Source: CAYLVJ01 sp964615425 (GTDB taxonomy: Bacteria > Patescibacteriota > Minisyncoccia > Minisyncoccales > CAYTKG01). Taken from it: a stretch of 51,907 nt of DNA. Positions 25,365 to 33,419 of the stretch are shown here, piece after piece. Where the stretch lies: positions 1 through 51,907 of the forward strand of contig CAZTOB010000003.1 in assembly GCA_964615425.1 (NCBI GenBank), in the 5' to 3' direction. The notes beneath the pieces were generated by a model that had not been told where the DNA came from, made no database searches, and was given only the letters and a program-made list of their open reading frames with translations. The first letter of the stretch is position 1, and the number at the start of each line of letters is the position of its first letter. The position numbers and the translations under genes are program-made.

Positions 25365-25374
25365 GAGGTTAAGT

Positions 25375-26580
25375 ATGAAAAAGCAACTCAAAAAAAGCTT
25401 CCTTTTTATTTTAACTGGCAGTTTGCTCATTTGTGGTGTCTTTTGGGGAGGGGTCCAGGTGGGAAGAAGCAGGAAGGCCTGTGATGTGTGTCCGCCAGAG
25501 GACATTAACTTTTCTCTGTTTTGGGAAACGTTGGACAAACTTAAAGACAAACACGTAGACCCAGAAAGAATAAGCGAGGAAAAAATACTTTACGGAGCTA
25601 TTTCCGGGATGGTGGAGTCTCTGGATGATCCTTATACCGTATTTATGGACCCAACTGAAACTAAAAAGTTTCAAGAAAATATCTCGGGGACTTTTGAGGG
25701 GGTTGGAATGGAGGTGGGGAGAAGAAACGGTGATTTGCAGGTTATCGCTCCACTAGAAGGTACACCAGCTCAAAAAGCAGGTTTGAGAGCGGGGGATAAA
25801 ATATTAGCGGTGGACGGAGAATCGACCAGAGATTTTACCTTAGATGAATTAGTGACTAAGATAAGGGGTGAAAAAGGGACTGATGTGAGCCTTACTATTT
25901 TCCGTTCTTCTTGGGAAGTTTCTAAAGATATAACAATCACCAGGGGAGTTATTGAAATTCCATCTTTGCGTTGGGAAAGGTTAAATTTTGAGGGCGAGCA
26001 AGACAAAAGTGGGAAGATTGCCTATATCAAGCTTTATCACTTTACAGAAAAAGCGGGCATTGATTTTGCCAGGACGGCGATTGAAATTTTAAGCTCAGGC
26101 ACCGACCGTATCATTTTAGATTTAAGAAATAATCCGGGTGGTTATCTTGAAATTGCCCGGGACATATCCGGTTTCTTCTTAGAGAGGGGATCGTTGGTTA
26201 CCATCGAGGATATGGGTGAAACTAAAAAAGAGTTTAAAACCAGGGGAGAGCCTCTTTTTCAAAACTGGCCGGTTGTAGTTCTTGTTAATCAAGGTTCTGC
26301 TTCCGGGTCGGAAATTTTAGCGGGGGCTTTGCGAGATAACAGAGGCATTCAGCTGATAGGAGAGACTACTTTTGGGAAAGGCTCTGTGCAGCAACTGACG
26401 AATTTAGACGGAGGATCTTCTCTTAAGGTCACGGTGGCTAAGTGGTTAACTCCCGAAGGAGAGACGATTCAGGAAAAAGGACTGGAGCCTGACGTAAAAG
26501 TGGAGGTGACTGAAGAGGATTTTGAAGAGGGCAGAGACCCTCAGTTAGAAAAGGCGGTGGATATTATAAGCAATCTTTAA
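25375..26580 (+). CDS. ctpA: C-terminal processing protease, S41 family
   Basis: Exported serine protease that trims or degrades envelope proteins. An N-terminal basic and hydrophobic segment (KKQLKKSFLFILTGSLLICG) anchors or exports it. The PDZ domain follows (about residues 90-175, AGLRAGDKILAVDG), then the S41 core with GSASGSEILAGALRDN, where the second-motif Ser is the likely nucleophile, and TTFGKGSVQQL with the catalytic Lys. Length 402 aa is normal. A longer frame running back to 25297 starts inside the terminator stem and is rejected; the start at 25375 fits the TATAAT. rplI follows 10 nt later. Confidence 0.93.
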   Translation: MKKQLKKSFLFILTGSLLICGVFWGGVQVGRSRKACDVCPPEDINFSLFWETLDKLKDKHVDPERISEEKILYGAISGMVESLDDPYTVFMDPTETKKFQENISGTFEGVGMEVGRRNGDLQVIAPLEGTPAQKAGLRAGDKILAVDGESTRDFTLDELVTKIRGEKGTDVSLTIFRSSWEVSKDITITRGVIEIPSLRWERLNFEGEQDKSGKIAYIKLYHFTEKAGIDFARTAIEILSSGTDRIILDLRNNPGGYLEIARDISGFFLERGSLVTIEDMGETKKEFKTRGEPLFQNWPVVVLVNQGSASGSEILAGALRDNRGIQLIGETTFGKGSVQQLTNLDGGSSLKVTVAKWLTPEGETIQEKGLEPDVKVEVTEEDFEEGRDPQLEKAVDIISNL

Positions 26581-26590
26581 TTTTTAATTT

Positions 26591-27034
26591 ATGAGAGTAA
26601 TTTTGCTTCGGAGGATTGAAAACTTAGGAGATAAATATGAGGTGGTGGATGTTGCTTCTGGTTATGCAAGAAATTATCTTTTCCCTAAAAATTTAGCTAA
26701 TGTAGCTGACGAGAAGAATTTAGAAGAACTGGAAAAAGAAAGAAAAAGTTGGCAGCAAGAAAAAGCTACGGAGAAAAAAGGAATCAAAAAACTTCTTAAA
26801 AAACTAGAAGGAGAAAAGATTAAAATATCTAAAAAGACAAATAAGGAAGGAAAGCTTTTCGGCTCGGTGGGAGAAAAAGAAATAAAAAAGGCTTTGGAAG
26901 AAAAAGGTCTTAAAATTCAAGAAGGGAAGATAGAGCTTGACGAACCTATTAAAGATTTGGGAGAGTGGGACGTTAGAATCTCTTTTCCTTATGATCTAGA
27001 GGTAATTGTGAAGTTGTTGGTTGAAGAGGAATAA
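26591..27034 (+). CDS. rplI: 50S ribosomal protein L9
   Basis: The 147-aa protein starts with the L9 N-domain, MRVILLRRIENLGDKYEV followed by ASGYARNYLFPKNLA, the family signature. A long connecting helix rich in Lys and Glu and the C-terminal rRNA-binding domain (KLFGSVGEKEI) complete it. L9 bridges the L1 stalk area and influences translation fidelity. From memory, Microgenomates lack L9, so its presence here would argue for another lineage. No Shine-Dalgarno precedes the ATG. It sits 1 nt before pyrG, an uncommon partner. Confidence 0.96.
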   Translation: MRVILLRRIENLGDKYEVVDVASGYARNYLFPKNLANVADEKNLEELEKERKSWQQEKATEKKGIKKLLKKLEGEKIKISKKTNKEGKLFGSVGEKEIKKALEEKGLKIQEGKIELDEPIKDLGEWDVRISFPYDLEVIVKLLVEEE

Positions 27035-27035
27035 C

Positions 27036-28730
27036 ATGGGAAAGAAAAAAAAGAAAAACAATCATCGGGAGGATTCAAGGAAGATAGAAAAAGGACGCTT
27101 TATTTTTGTAATAGGGGGGGTGATGTCTGGCATTGGAAAAGGGGTGGCGACTGCTTCTATAGGTAAAATACTTCAAGACAAGGGTTTCAAGGTGACAGCG
27201 GTTAAAATTGACCCCTACATTAATGTTGACGCAGGGACCATGAACCCCGTTGAGCACGGCGAAGTTTTTGTAACAGAGGATGGTATAGAATGTGATCAGG
27301 ACGGAGGAAATTACGAACGATTTTTGGATATTAATTTTTCAGACGATAATTATATTACAACAGGTCGTGTCTATAAATCCGTAATCGAACGAGAGAGAAA
27401 CTTGGGATACAGCGGAAGATGTGTTCAGGTTATGAGAGACATTCCCAGTGAGGTTATTTCCCGTCTTAAAAGATTAAGAAGAAAAACAGAAGCAGATTTC
27501 ATTTTGGTTGAAATTGGAGGGACTGTCGGTGACCACGAAAACATCGTATTTTTGGAGGCAGCGAGGAGGCTTAAACTTTCGAACCCGGAAAGGGTTCTTT
27601 TTGTTTTAATAAGCTATTTACCTATTCCTTCTACTATTGGGGAGATGAAAACTAAGCCTACTCAACAGGCTTCAAAATGGTTGAGCATGGCTGGTATTCA
27701 ACCGGATATAATTTTAGGAAGAGCCAAGGTTCCTCTAGATGATCCTCGTCGAGAAAAGATATCAAACTTTTGCAATGTTAAAAAAGAAGACGTTATTTCA
27801 GCCCCCGATGTGAAAGTAGTTTATGAGGTGCCGGTTAATTTTCAAAAAGAGAAAATAGGGGAGAAGATCTTAAACAAATTTGAGATAAAACCTCGGGAAA
27901 AAGATGGTTTAAAAAAGTGGAGGAAATTTTTATCTAATATTGAAAACTCTGAAAATCCGGTGAAAATAGCATTGGTGGGAAAGTATTTTCAAACAGGAAA
28001 TTTTGTTTTAAAAGATTCTTATATTTCTGTTATAGAATCCGTTAAGCATGCTGCTTGGTCTTATCAAAGAAAACCGGACATACATTGGGTTTCAGCTGAA
28101 AAATATGAAAAAAACCCCTCCAAAACAAAAGAACTTTCTTCTTACGATGGTATTATAGTTCTGGGTGGTTTTGGAAAAAGAGGTGTGGAAGGGAAGATAA
28201 AAGCTATCGAATACGCCCGTGAAAAAAAGATACCCCTTTTGGGTCTTTGTTTAGGACTTCAACTGGCGGTGATAGAGTTTGCTCGTAACGTATGCGGCAT
28301 TAAGAGGGCAACCTCAACTGAGTTTGAGCCTGAAACAGAAGAGCCTGTGATTGATATGATGCTGGAGCAAAAAAATTTGATAAAAGAGAATAGATATGGA
28401 GGGACGATGCGTCTTGGGGGTTACGAGTGCCGCCTTAAGAAGGGGACCAAAACCCGGAGATCTTATGGTGAAGAAATTATTTACGAGAGACATCGACACC
28501 GGTATGAGCTGAACAATAAATACAGAGATGTTTTAAGAGAAAACGGTATGATAATGGCGGGGGTGAATCCTAAAAGAGATTTGGTTGAGATTATAGAATT
28601 AAAAAAGCATCCCTTTTTAATAGGGACGCAATTTCATCCAGAATTCAAATCAAGGCCTCTCAGACCCCATCCTTTGTTTAAGTCTTTTGTAAGTGCTTCA
28701 CTTACTCAACGTAAAAAGAGGAAAAGTTAG
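27036..28730 (+). CDS. pyrG: CTP synthase
   Basis: Makes CTP from UTP, ATP and glutamine. The synthetase domain starts near residue 20 with FIFVIGGVMSGIGKGVATAS, then VKIDPYINVDAGTMNP, VTEDGIECDQDGGNYERF and the VEIGGTVGD motif. The glutamine amidotransferase domain holds LLGLCLGLQLAV with the nucleophile Cys and a GTQFHPEFKSRP block with the catalytic His and Glu. The 564-aa length is slightly longer than E. coli because of a Lys-rich N-terminal extension (MGKKKKKNNHRED). The frame extends to TTG at 27021, but ATG 27036 follows L9 directly with GAGGA upstream. Its stop overlaps the convergent rpmA stop. Confidence 0.97.
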   Translation: MGKKKKKNNHREDSRKIEKGRFIFVIGGVMSGIGKGVATASIGKILQDKGFKVTAVKIDPYINVDAGTMNPVEHGEVFVTEDGIECDQDGGNYERFLDINFSDDNYITTGRVYKSVIERERNLGYSGRCVQVMRDIPSEVISRLKRLRRKTEADFILVEIGGTVGDHENIVFLEAARRLKLSNPERVLFVLISYLPIPSTIGEMKTKPTQQASKWLSMAGIQPDIILGRAKVPLDDPRREKISNFCNVKKEDVISAPDVKVVYEVPVNFQKEKIGEKILNKFEIKPREKDGLKKWRKFLSNIENSENPVKIALVGKYFQTGNFVLKDSYISVIESVKHAAWSYQRKPDIHWVSAEKYEKNPSKTKELSSYDGIIVLGGFGKRGVEGKIKAIEYAREKKIPLLGLCLGLQLAVIEFARNVCGIKRATSTEFEPETEEPVIDMMLEQKNLIKENRYGGTMRLGGYECRLKKGTKTRRSYGEEIIYERHRHRYELNNKYRDVLRENGMIMAGVNPKRDLVEIIELKKHPFLIGTQFHPEFKSRPLRPHPLFKSFVSASLTQRKKRKS

Positions 28731-28999
28731 ATTACGTTGACAATCTTTTTTTTCCGTGGCCTATTATCAAATCCTCTTATTCTTTTTGTTTGAAATCGAA
28801 TAACTCCTTCTGCTACGGAGTAGAGCGTATCATCTCGTCCTTTTTTAACATTTTTCCCAGGCATAAACTTGGTTCCTCTTTGGCGTATGATAACTTGTCC
28901 TGGTTTTACTTTCTGACCATCGTAAAGCTTGACTCCCAAATACTTTGGTTTAGAACCTTGATTTTGGCCCGATGCACTTTTTGATTTACTCGTTGCCAT
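28727..28999 (-). CDS. rpmA: 50S ribosomal protein L27
   Basis: A 90-aa protein with the L27 pattern: an N-terminal tail (MATSKSKSASGQNQGSKP) reaching the peptidyl-transferase centre, then YLGVKLYDGQKVKPGQVIIR with RGTKFMPGKNVKKGRDDTL. Bacterial rpmA nearly always follows rplU (L21); no rplU is present here, so the gene stands alone. Its start codon lies immediately back to back with the ATG of the divergent small membrane gene (CATATG at 28997-29002), so its promoter must lie within that gene's sequence. It overlaps the pyrG stop by 4 nt. Confidence 0.95.
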   Translation of the reverse strand: MATSKSKSASGQNQGSKPKYLGVKLYDGQKVKPGQVIIRQRGTKFMPGKNVKKGRDDTLYSVAEGVIRFQTKRIRGFDNRPRKKKIVNVI

Positions 29000-29256
29000 A
29001 TGAATCTTTCTATTTATTACAAATTTATCCTAACAAAACTTGATTTTTTAATCAAGTGGTTGAAAGATTTTTACAAAAACCATAAGGCGGATATTATGTT
29101 AGCGGTTTTCGTTTTCCTTTCCTATCTGCTGTATGGTAACCTTTGTGAACTCTNNNNNNNNNNGCGGTTTTCGTTTTCCTTTTTTTCTTCTTGAGTTTTG
29201 GATTGGGCTATCTTTGGGGAGTGAGTCAGATGAAAGAGCCGATTATGTTTGAGTGA
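29000..29256 (+). CDS. Small membrane protein, interrupted by an assembly gap
   Basis: A small single-helix membrane protein whose gene crosses the N run at 29154-29163. Taken literally the frame breaks at the gap. If the 19-nt sequence repeated on both sides (29102-29120 and 29164-29182) is one sequence, 29000-29101 joins 29164-29256 in frame and gives about 64 aa: a basic amphipathic start, a helix AVFVFLFFLLSFGLGYLWG and tail VSQMKEPIMFE. Small proteins with this pattern are common in Parcubacteria; function unknown. The start is uncertain: ATG 29000 abuts the rpmA start codon, and a TTG near 29060 after the hairpin at 29038-29057 is an alternative. Confidence 0.55.
29038..29057. repeat. 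Perfect 8-bp inverted repeat upstream of rpmA
   Basis: ACTTGATT at 29038-29045, a TTTT loop, and AATCAAGT at 29050-29057. On the minus strand it lies 38 nt before the rpmA start and is followed by TTTTG, so it may be a leader hairpin or weak attenuator for rpmA; on the plus strand it falls in, or just before, the small membrane gene. Confidence 0.45.
29154..29163. other. Assembly gap (10 N) between overlapping contig ends
   Basis: Ten undetermined bases. The sequence right after the gap repeats 29102-29120 exactly for 19 nt, which suggests the two contig ends overlap and that 29121-29153 is a wrong contig end rather than real sequence. Confidence 0.8.
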
Positions 29257-29286
29257 TTGATACAAGGAAGTGTTTTTTGTCACACG

Positions 29287-30240
29287 CTATTCTTGGTTTA
29301 GTTCTTCAGAACCGTGAAATTTTTTATGGATCTCTCTTAATCTTTTGTCTGTTACATGGGTGTAAATTTGGGTGGTGCTTATATTTTTATGCCCTAAAAA
29401 CTCTTGAATAGCTCTTAAATCAACCCCCTTTTTTAGGAGATCTGTGGCGAAACTGTGTCTAAGGACATGGGGGGTGGTAAAGTAGGGGAGACCTTCTTCA
29501 AGGGCATACTTTTTAACCCTTCTTTCTATACTTCTTATGGTTATCCGGGTGCCGGGGTTGCGTCCTCGAAAATTTATAAAAAGCGGTTTCTTGTTGTCGT
29601 TTCTTATTTCCAAATACTTTTTAATCCATTTAAGAGCTCTTTGGGAGAAATAAACGGTGCGGGGAGTGTTGCCCTTTCCCATAATGCTTATCTCGAGCCC
29701 TTCCTTTTTATTCAATTTGATTTGGTTTTTATTAAGCGCCGCTAACTCCGAAACCCGCATCCCGGTAGAAAATAATGTTTCTATCATTGCTCGATCTCTA
29801 AGGCCGGTCTTGGTCGAAGTGTCAGGAGCGTTTAAAAGTTTCTTTACTTGATCGAGTTCTAAAAAACGAAGTTTATCTTCACTTTTCTTTTTGGGTAGTT
29901 TTACCTTTTCTGGAGGCAACGACAGAATGTCTCTATCGGCAAAAAAGGTTAAAAAGGAGCGTAAGGCTGTTAAGTATGTGTTTTGGGTGGAACGCTTCAA
30001 AGGTTTGTTTGACTTTTTGGAGTATTGATTGGCAAGAGAAAGACGGTATTTCCATAATATTTCGTTAGTAATTTCATGGGGTTTTATATCTTTTATTTCT
30101 TCCTTTTTTAAAAAATTAAAAAACTTTTTCAGAAATCTTCTGTAATTTTCCTGGGTCTTTGGAGAAAGTCCTTTGGCTACCTCCAACCACTCCACGTAAT
30201 CGTTCAAGTATTGGAAGAGAGGTTTTTGTCCCTTTTTCAT
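29287..30240 (-). CDS. XerC/XerD-type tyrosine recombinase
   Basis: Site-specific recombinase of 317 aa. The N-terminal SAM-like core-binding domain (about 1-115) and the catalytic domain are complete. Catalytic residues can be placed: R162 (TGMRVSEL), K189 (MGKGN), H258 and R261 (HVLRHSFATDLL), H284 (LGHKN) and the nucleophile Y293 (TQIYTHV). Xer proteins resolve chromosome dimers at dif during division. There is only one such gene here and no sign of a flanking integrated element, so a housekeeping role is more likely than phage integration. A TTGACA promoter with a palindrome lies upstream at 30289-30320. Confidence 0.92.
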   Translation of the reverse strand: MKKGQKPLFQYLNDYVEWLEVAKGLSPKTQENYRRFLKKFFNFLKKEEIKDIKPHEITNEILWKYRLSLANQYSKKSNKPLKRSTQNTYLTALRSFLTFFADRDILSLPPEKVKLPKKKSEDKLRFLELDQVKKLLNAPDTSTKTGLRDRAMIETLFSTGMRVSELAALNKNQIKLNKKEGLEISIMGKGNTPRTVYFSQRALKWIKKYLEIRNDNKKPLFINFRGRNPGTRITIRSIERRVKKYALEEGLPYFTTPHVLRHSFATDLLKKGVDLRAIQEFLGHKNISTTQIYTHVTDKRLREIHKKFHGSEELNQE

Positions 30241-30288
30241 TTTATTAGTTTTTAAAAGTCTATTAAGAAAGAAAGCTCGACTATTCCC

Positions 30289-30320
30289 ATGTTAATACTT
30301 TAAGGATTGACTGTCAATCC
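30289..30320 (-). promoter_or_regulatory. xer promoter overlapped by a 17-bp palindrome
   Basis: On the minus strand TTGACA (30317-30312) and TAACAT (30294-30289) are spaced by 17 nt. The -35 lies inside the perfect palindrome GGATTGAC-T-GTCAATCC (30304-30320), which looks like an operator for a dimeric repressor. No candidate regulator is next to it. Confidence 0.55.
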
Positions 30321-30356
30321 CCTTCTCTTATTCCTTCGCTTTTTGAACCTTTTGTC

Positions 30357-30698
30357 TTATAAACCTATTTTATCGAAAAAATTCGGAAAGAAATTTTTCA
30401 CATTCTCTTTTTCTTTCTTCCACTCTCTTATAAAAATGTCTCGCCTGGTATTGTATTGAATTTCAAAAAATTTTATAGTCGATCGAAAAATGTTTCTTAT
30501 CCTCTCTTTTGCTTTTTCTTTCCTCCACTCTTTTAGAAGCCCTCCTGCTTTATTAAAGATAAGGGCAGAAGCGTTAGATTGGATTCTAAGCATTTTAGTT
30601 TCTCCTTCCTTGCTTCCTACTTGTGCGAAAGCCGGGGTGACGCAGAAGAAGAATGTAACGATTAAGATGCTGATGACTATAAGATCACTTGCCTTCAT
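30357..30698 (-). CDS. Secreted small protein of unknown function
   Basis: About 113 aa with a clear signal peptide: MKASDLIVISILIVTFFFC, then a VTPAFAQ cleavage site (AFA before Gln). The mature part of about 87 residues is Lys- and Phe-rich and helical (KAKERIRNIFRSTIKFFEIQ, EKENVKNFFPNFFDKIGL) with no cysteines and no known domain. Secreted proteins of this shape are common in Parcubacteria but have no assigned role. A longer frame begins at 30773 inside gltX; the ATG at 30698 is chosen because it gives the signal peptide and overlaps the gltX stop by 14 nt, suggesting coupled translation. Confidence 0.65.
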   Translation of the reverse strand: MKASDLIVISILIVTFFFCVTPAFAQVGSKEGETKMLRIQSNASALIFNKAGGLLKEWRKEKAKERIRNIFRSTIKFFEIQYNTRRDIFIREWKKEKENVKNFFPNFFDKIGL

Positions 30699-32223
30699 GG
30701 TTTGATAGCCTTTCTTTAGCTTTTTTAATTCGCACAAGGGTTCTTCTTTTACCCAACACTTTTGCAATTTCAAACGGTCCGGCTGAAGCTTTTTTCCCCG
30801 TTAAACTTACTCGGAAGGGCCAAAGAAGAAAACCGCGGTTACCTTCTTTCTTTAATTTTTCTCCAAACTTTTTGGATTCTGGAAGAAGAATTTTTTTCAA
30901 CTCCCTTTTCCCCCAATTCTCTTTTTCTATTTTAGACAATAAGCTTATTAGCTTGTCAAGAGCTTGGGAAAGCTCTTTGTAGGACTGATCTTTCCAAAGC
31001 AAAAGGTCTAAAGAATAATCTAAGTCTTTTTTAAAGAAAAAACTGGTGAGGTCGGTAATCTCAGATAGTTTTTCCAATCTTTCCTTATAAAGGTCTACAA
31101 TTTCCTCTAACGTATCCTCCGTTATTTTTTCTCCAGTTTCAATTATTTTGAAGCCTTCTTTATCTTTTTCCAAAAAATTATTTTCTAAAAGATAAGGAAG
31201 GCACTTTTTAGTTATTTCTTCCAAAGGTTTTTCTCTTATGTAATAGCCATTGAGATAATTGAGTCGGTTTCGATCGAAAATGGCGCCGGAACTTCTTACC
31301 CTTTCTAAAGAAAAATCTTCTATTAATTCTTCAAGAGAATATATTTCCTTTTGAGTTCCAGGGTTCCAGCCTAAAAAAGAGATAAAATTGACAAGGGCTT
31401 CCGGCAAATATCCTTCTTTTTTGAAATCTTTCACTGCTACAGTCCCCTTTCTTTTAGAAAGTTTACTCCGATCGGGGTCCAAAAGAAGAGGTAGGTGGGC
31501 GAATTTTGGAGTTTCTAAATCCAAAGCTTGGTATAAGAGGATTTGTTTAGGCGTGTTTGGTATGTGGTCTTCCCCTCTGATAACGTGAGTTATTCTCATT
31601 TCATAATCATCCACAACACAGGCGAAATTGTAAAGTGGAGAAGAAAAATCTTTTGCAATAACGAAGTCTCCGGTCAACTTGGTGTCAAACTCGATTTTTC
31701 CCCGCACTAAATCGTTGTACTCTAAATTTTTATCTGGAGCTTTGAAGCGGATTACGTATTCCTCTCCCCTTTTTATTTTTTCTCTAATCTCTTCTGACCT
31801 TAAATCTTCACAGTGGCCGTTGTAGACGGGAGGTTTTCCTATGCTTTTAAAATACTCTCTTTGAGCTTCAAGATCTTCTTCTTTGCAGAAACAATAATAT
31901 GCTTTGTCACCTTCTAAAAGCTTCTTAAGATATTTTTTATACACCTCTCCTCTCTTGCTTTGTCGATACGGAGAGTATTCCCCTTTTTTCTTGGGTCCTT
32001 CGTCCCATTCTATACCCAGCCACCGTAGACTTTCTAAAATATCTTCCTCATATTCTTTTTTATATCTTTTTCTATCGGTATCTTCAATTCTTAAAACAAA
32101 CACCCCTTGGTGTTTTCTTGTAAAAAGATAATTAAAGATAGCTCCTTGAGCGTTTCCTACGTGCAAGAAACCAGTAGGAGAAGGTGCAAAACGGGTTCTC
32201 ACTTTTTCTTTTGAGTCAGCCAC
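30685..32223 (-). CDS. gltX: Glutamyl-tRNA synthetase
   Basis: Charges tRNA-Glu (and possibly tRNA-Gln, if a GatCAB amidotransferase exists; none is in the window). The class I HIGH equivalent is HVGN in APSPTGFLHVGNAQG near the N terminus, the KMSKS loop is LSKRKG near residue 250, and the GluRS segment IRGEDHIPNTPKQILLYQAL is present. Length 512 aa is normal. The start is GTG at 32223; an ATG overlaps it out of frame. A promoter with TTGACA lies between it and murG, so it starts its own transcript. Confidence 0.96.
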   Translation of the reverse strand: MADSKEKVRTRFAPSPTGFLHVGNAQGAIFNYLFTRKHQGVFVLRIEDTDRKRYKKEYEEDILESLRWLGIEWDEGPKKKGEYSPYRQSKRGEVYKKYLKKLLEGDKAYYCFCKEEDLEAQREYFKSIGKPPVYNGHCEDLRSEEIREKIKRGEEYVIRFKAPDKNLEYNDLVRGKIEFDTKLTGDFVIAKDFSSPLYNFACVVDDYEMRITHVIRGEDHIPNTPKQILLYQALDLETPKFAHLPLLLDPDRSKLSKRKGTVAVKDFKKEGYLPEALVNFISFLGWNPGTQKEIYSLEELIEDFSLERVRSSGAIFDRNRLNYLNGYYIREKPLEEITKKCLPYLLENNFLEKDKEGFKIIETGEKITEDTLEEIVDLYKERLEKLSEITDLTSFFFKKDLDYSLDLLLWKDQSYKELSQALDKLISLLSKIEKENWGKRELKKILLPESKKFGEKLKKEGNRGFLLWPFRVSLTGKKASAGPFEIAKVLGKRRTLVRIKKAKERLSNHEGK

Positions 32224-32246
32224 ATCAATTCTTAATTATTTACCTT

Positions 32247-32275
32247 ATTCTGAACGATATCCTCTCTTTTGTCAA
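32247..32275 (-). promoter_or_regulatory. Promoter of gltX
   Basis: On the minus strand TTGACA (32275-32270) and CAGAAT (32252-32247), 17-nt spacer. It lies in the 62-nt gap between murG and gltX and gives a leader of about 17 nt before the GTG start. Confidence 0.55.
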
Positions 32276-32285
32276 TTTCACTTTC

Positions 32286-33419
32286 TTAAGTGAGTATGTA
32301 TTCCAAAAGATAATGAGCTATAATTTTAGCCGCCCTGGGTTTGGCAAAGTGGGAAATGTTTTGTCTCATTTTTTCCAAAACTTCTTCGTGTTCGATTAAG
32401 TAGTGGAGTTTTTCTAAAAAAAACTGAGGTGTTATATTCTTCTCTTCCAAAACCATAGCGGCGTTGAGCTCTTCCAGACGATAAGCATTTTCGTATTGAT
32501 GATCTTGGGCTGATTCGGGAAGAGGAATTAAAATGAGGGCTTTACTTAAGCAGGCGGCTTCAAATATTACTCCGGATCCGGCCCGGCTTACAATTATGTC
32601 AGCGGAAAAAAAAGCTTCTTTGATTTTTTCTTCGTTCAAAAAGGACTCAGGATGGTAATAAGGGGATTGTTTTTCTTTCATAACCACCTGAGCTTCTTTT
32701 TTAACTTGTTTTATGTTTTTTGTTCCGCATTGGTGAACAACCTCGAACTTTTCTAAAAGTTGAGGAAGTATTAAAAGGATAAGGTCATTGATTCTTTGAG
32801 AACCTTGTGATCCTCCAATTACCAAGAGCACCGGCTTTTCACCGGAAAGATTGAACATTTTTTTGCTTTTTTGGGGTGTGCCTCCGAATATTTCTCTTCT
32901 GACAGGATTTCCAACCCTGATTGTCTTTTTAGGATTCAGATATTCTGTGTTGGGAAAAGAGACGAAGGTTTGAACGGCAAGCTTGGAGATAAAACGATTT
33001 GAAAGTCCGGGAACTGCGTCTGATTCGTGAGCAAAAATGGGTATTCCCAATATTTTCCCCCCCATAGCAACGGGTATGGATCCGTAACCTCCTTTGCTAA
33101 AAATAATCTCCGGGTTGATAGCAAGAAGGTGAAACAAGGTTTGGATGCAGCCGAAAATAAGTTTGAAGAAATCCAGGAAGTTTGAAAAGATAGATTTTAC
33201 TGTGACGTATCTTCTTATTTTCCCGGCCGTTATTCCCCTCACTTTTACATCTTCTTGGGAAAGATAAAGCTCCACCCATTCGTCTTTTGGCCCAATGTAA
33301 AAAAGCTCTGTTTTTTGAGGAAGTAGTCTTTTGACTTCCCTAATTACAGCTATTAAAGGAAAAACGTGTCCGCCGCTTCCCCCTCCGGTTAAAACAACTT
33401 TTATCTTTTCTTCTTTCAT
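32286..33419 (-). CDS. murG: MurG, lipid II synthase (GlcNAc transferase)
   Basis: Peripheral membrane GT-B glycosyltransferase that adds GlcNAc to lipid I. The first glycine loop is LTGGGSGGHVFPLIAV, the second is VIGGSQGSQRINDL, and the UDP-GlcNAc site appears as SRAGSGVIFEAACLSKALILIPLP with SAQDHQYENA. HESDAVPGLSNR fits the lipid-side motif. The length of 377 aa is typical. It overlaps ftsW by 4 nt (ATGA) and is the last gene of the minus-strand wall operon that starts near ppa. Confidence 0.97.
   Translation of the reverse strand: MKEEKIKVVLTGGGSGGHVFPLIAVIREVKRLLPQKTELFYIGPKDEWVELYLSQEDVKVRGITAGKIRRYVTVKSIFSNFLDFFKLIFGCIQTLFHLLAINPEIIFSKGGYGSIPVAMGGKILGIPIFAHESDAVPGLSNRFISKLAVQTFVSFPNTEYLNPKKTIRVGNPVRREIFGGTPQKSKKMFNLSGEKPVLLVIGGSQGSQRINDLILLILPQLLEKFEVVHQCGTKNIKQVKKEAQVVMKEKQSPYYHPESFLNEEKIKEAFFSADIIVSRAGSGVIFEAACLSKALILIPLPESAQDHQYENAYRLEELNAAMVLEEKNITPQFFLEKLHYLIEHEEVLEKMRQNISHFAKPRAAKIIAHYLLEYILT

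Noticed and set aside
25297..25374. Upstream extension of the S41 protease frame
   Set aside because: The added codons come from the terminator stem and promoter; the start at 25375 gives a normal signal segment.
29102..29182. Direct 19-bp repeat as a real duplication
   Set aside because: One copy lies immediately after the N run, and merging the copies restores a proper gene, so a contig-end overlap is more likely.
29287..30240. Tyrosine recombinase as mark of an integrated mobile element
   Set aside because: No phage, plasmid or transposase genes, no flanking repeats and housekeeping neighbours on both sides; a chromosomal Xer role is simpler.
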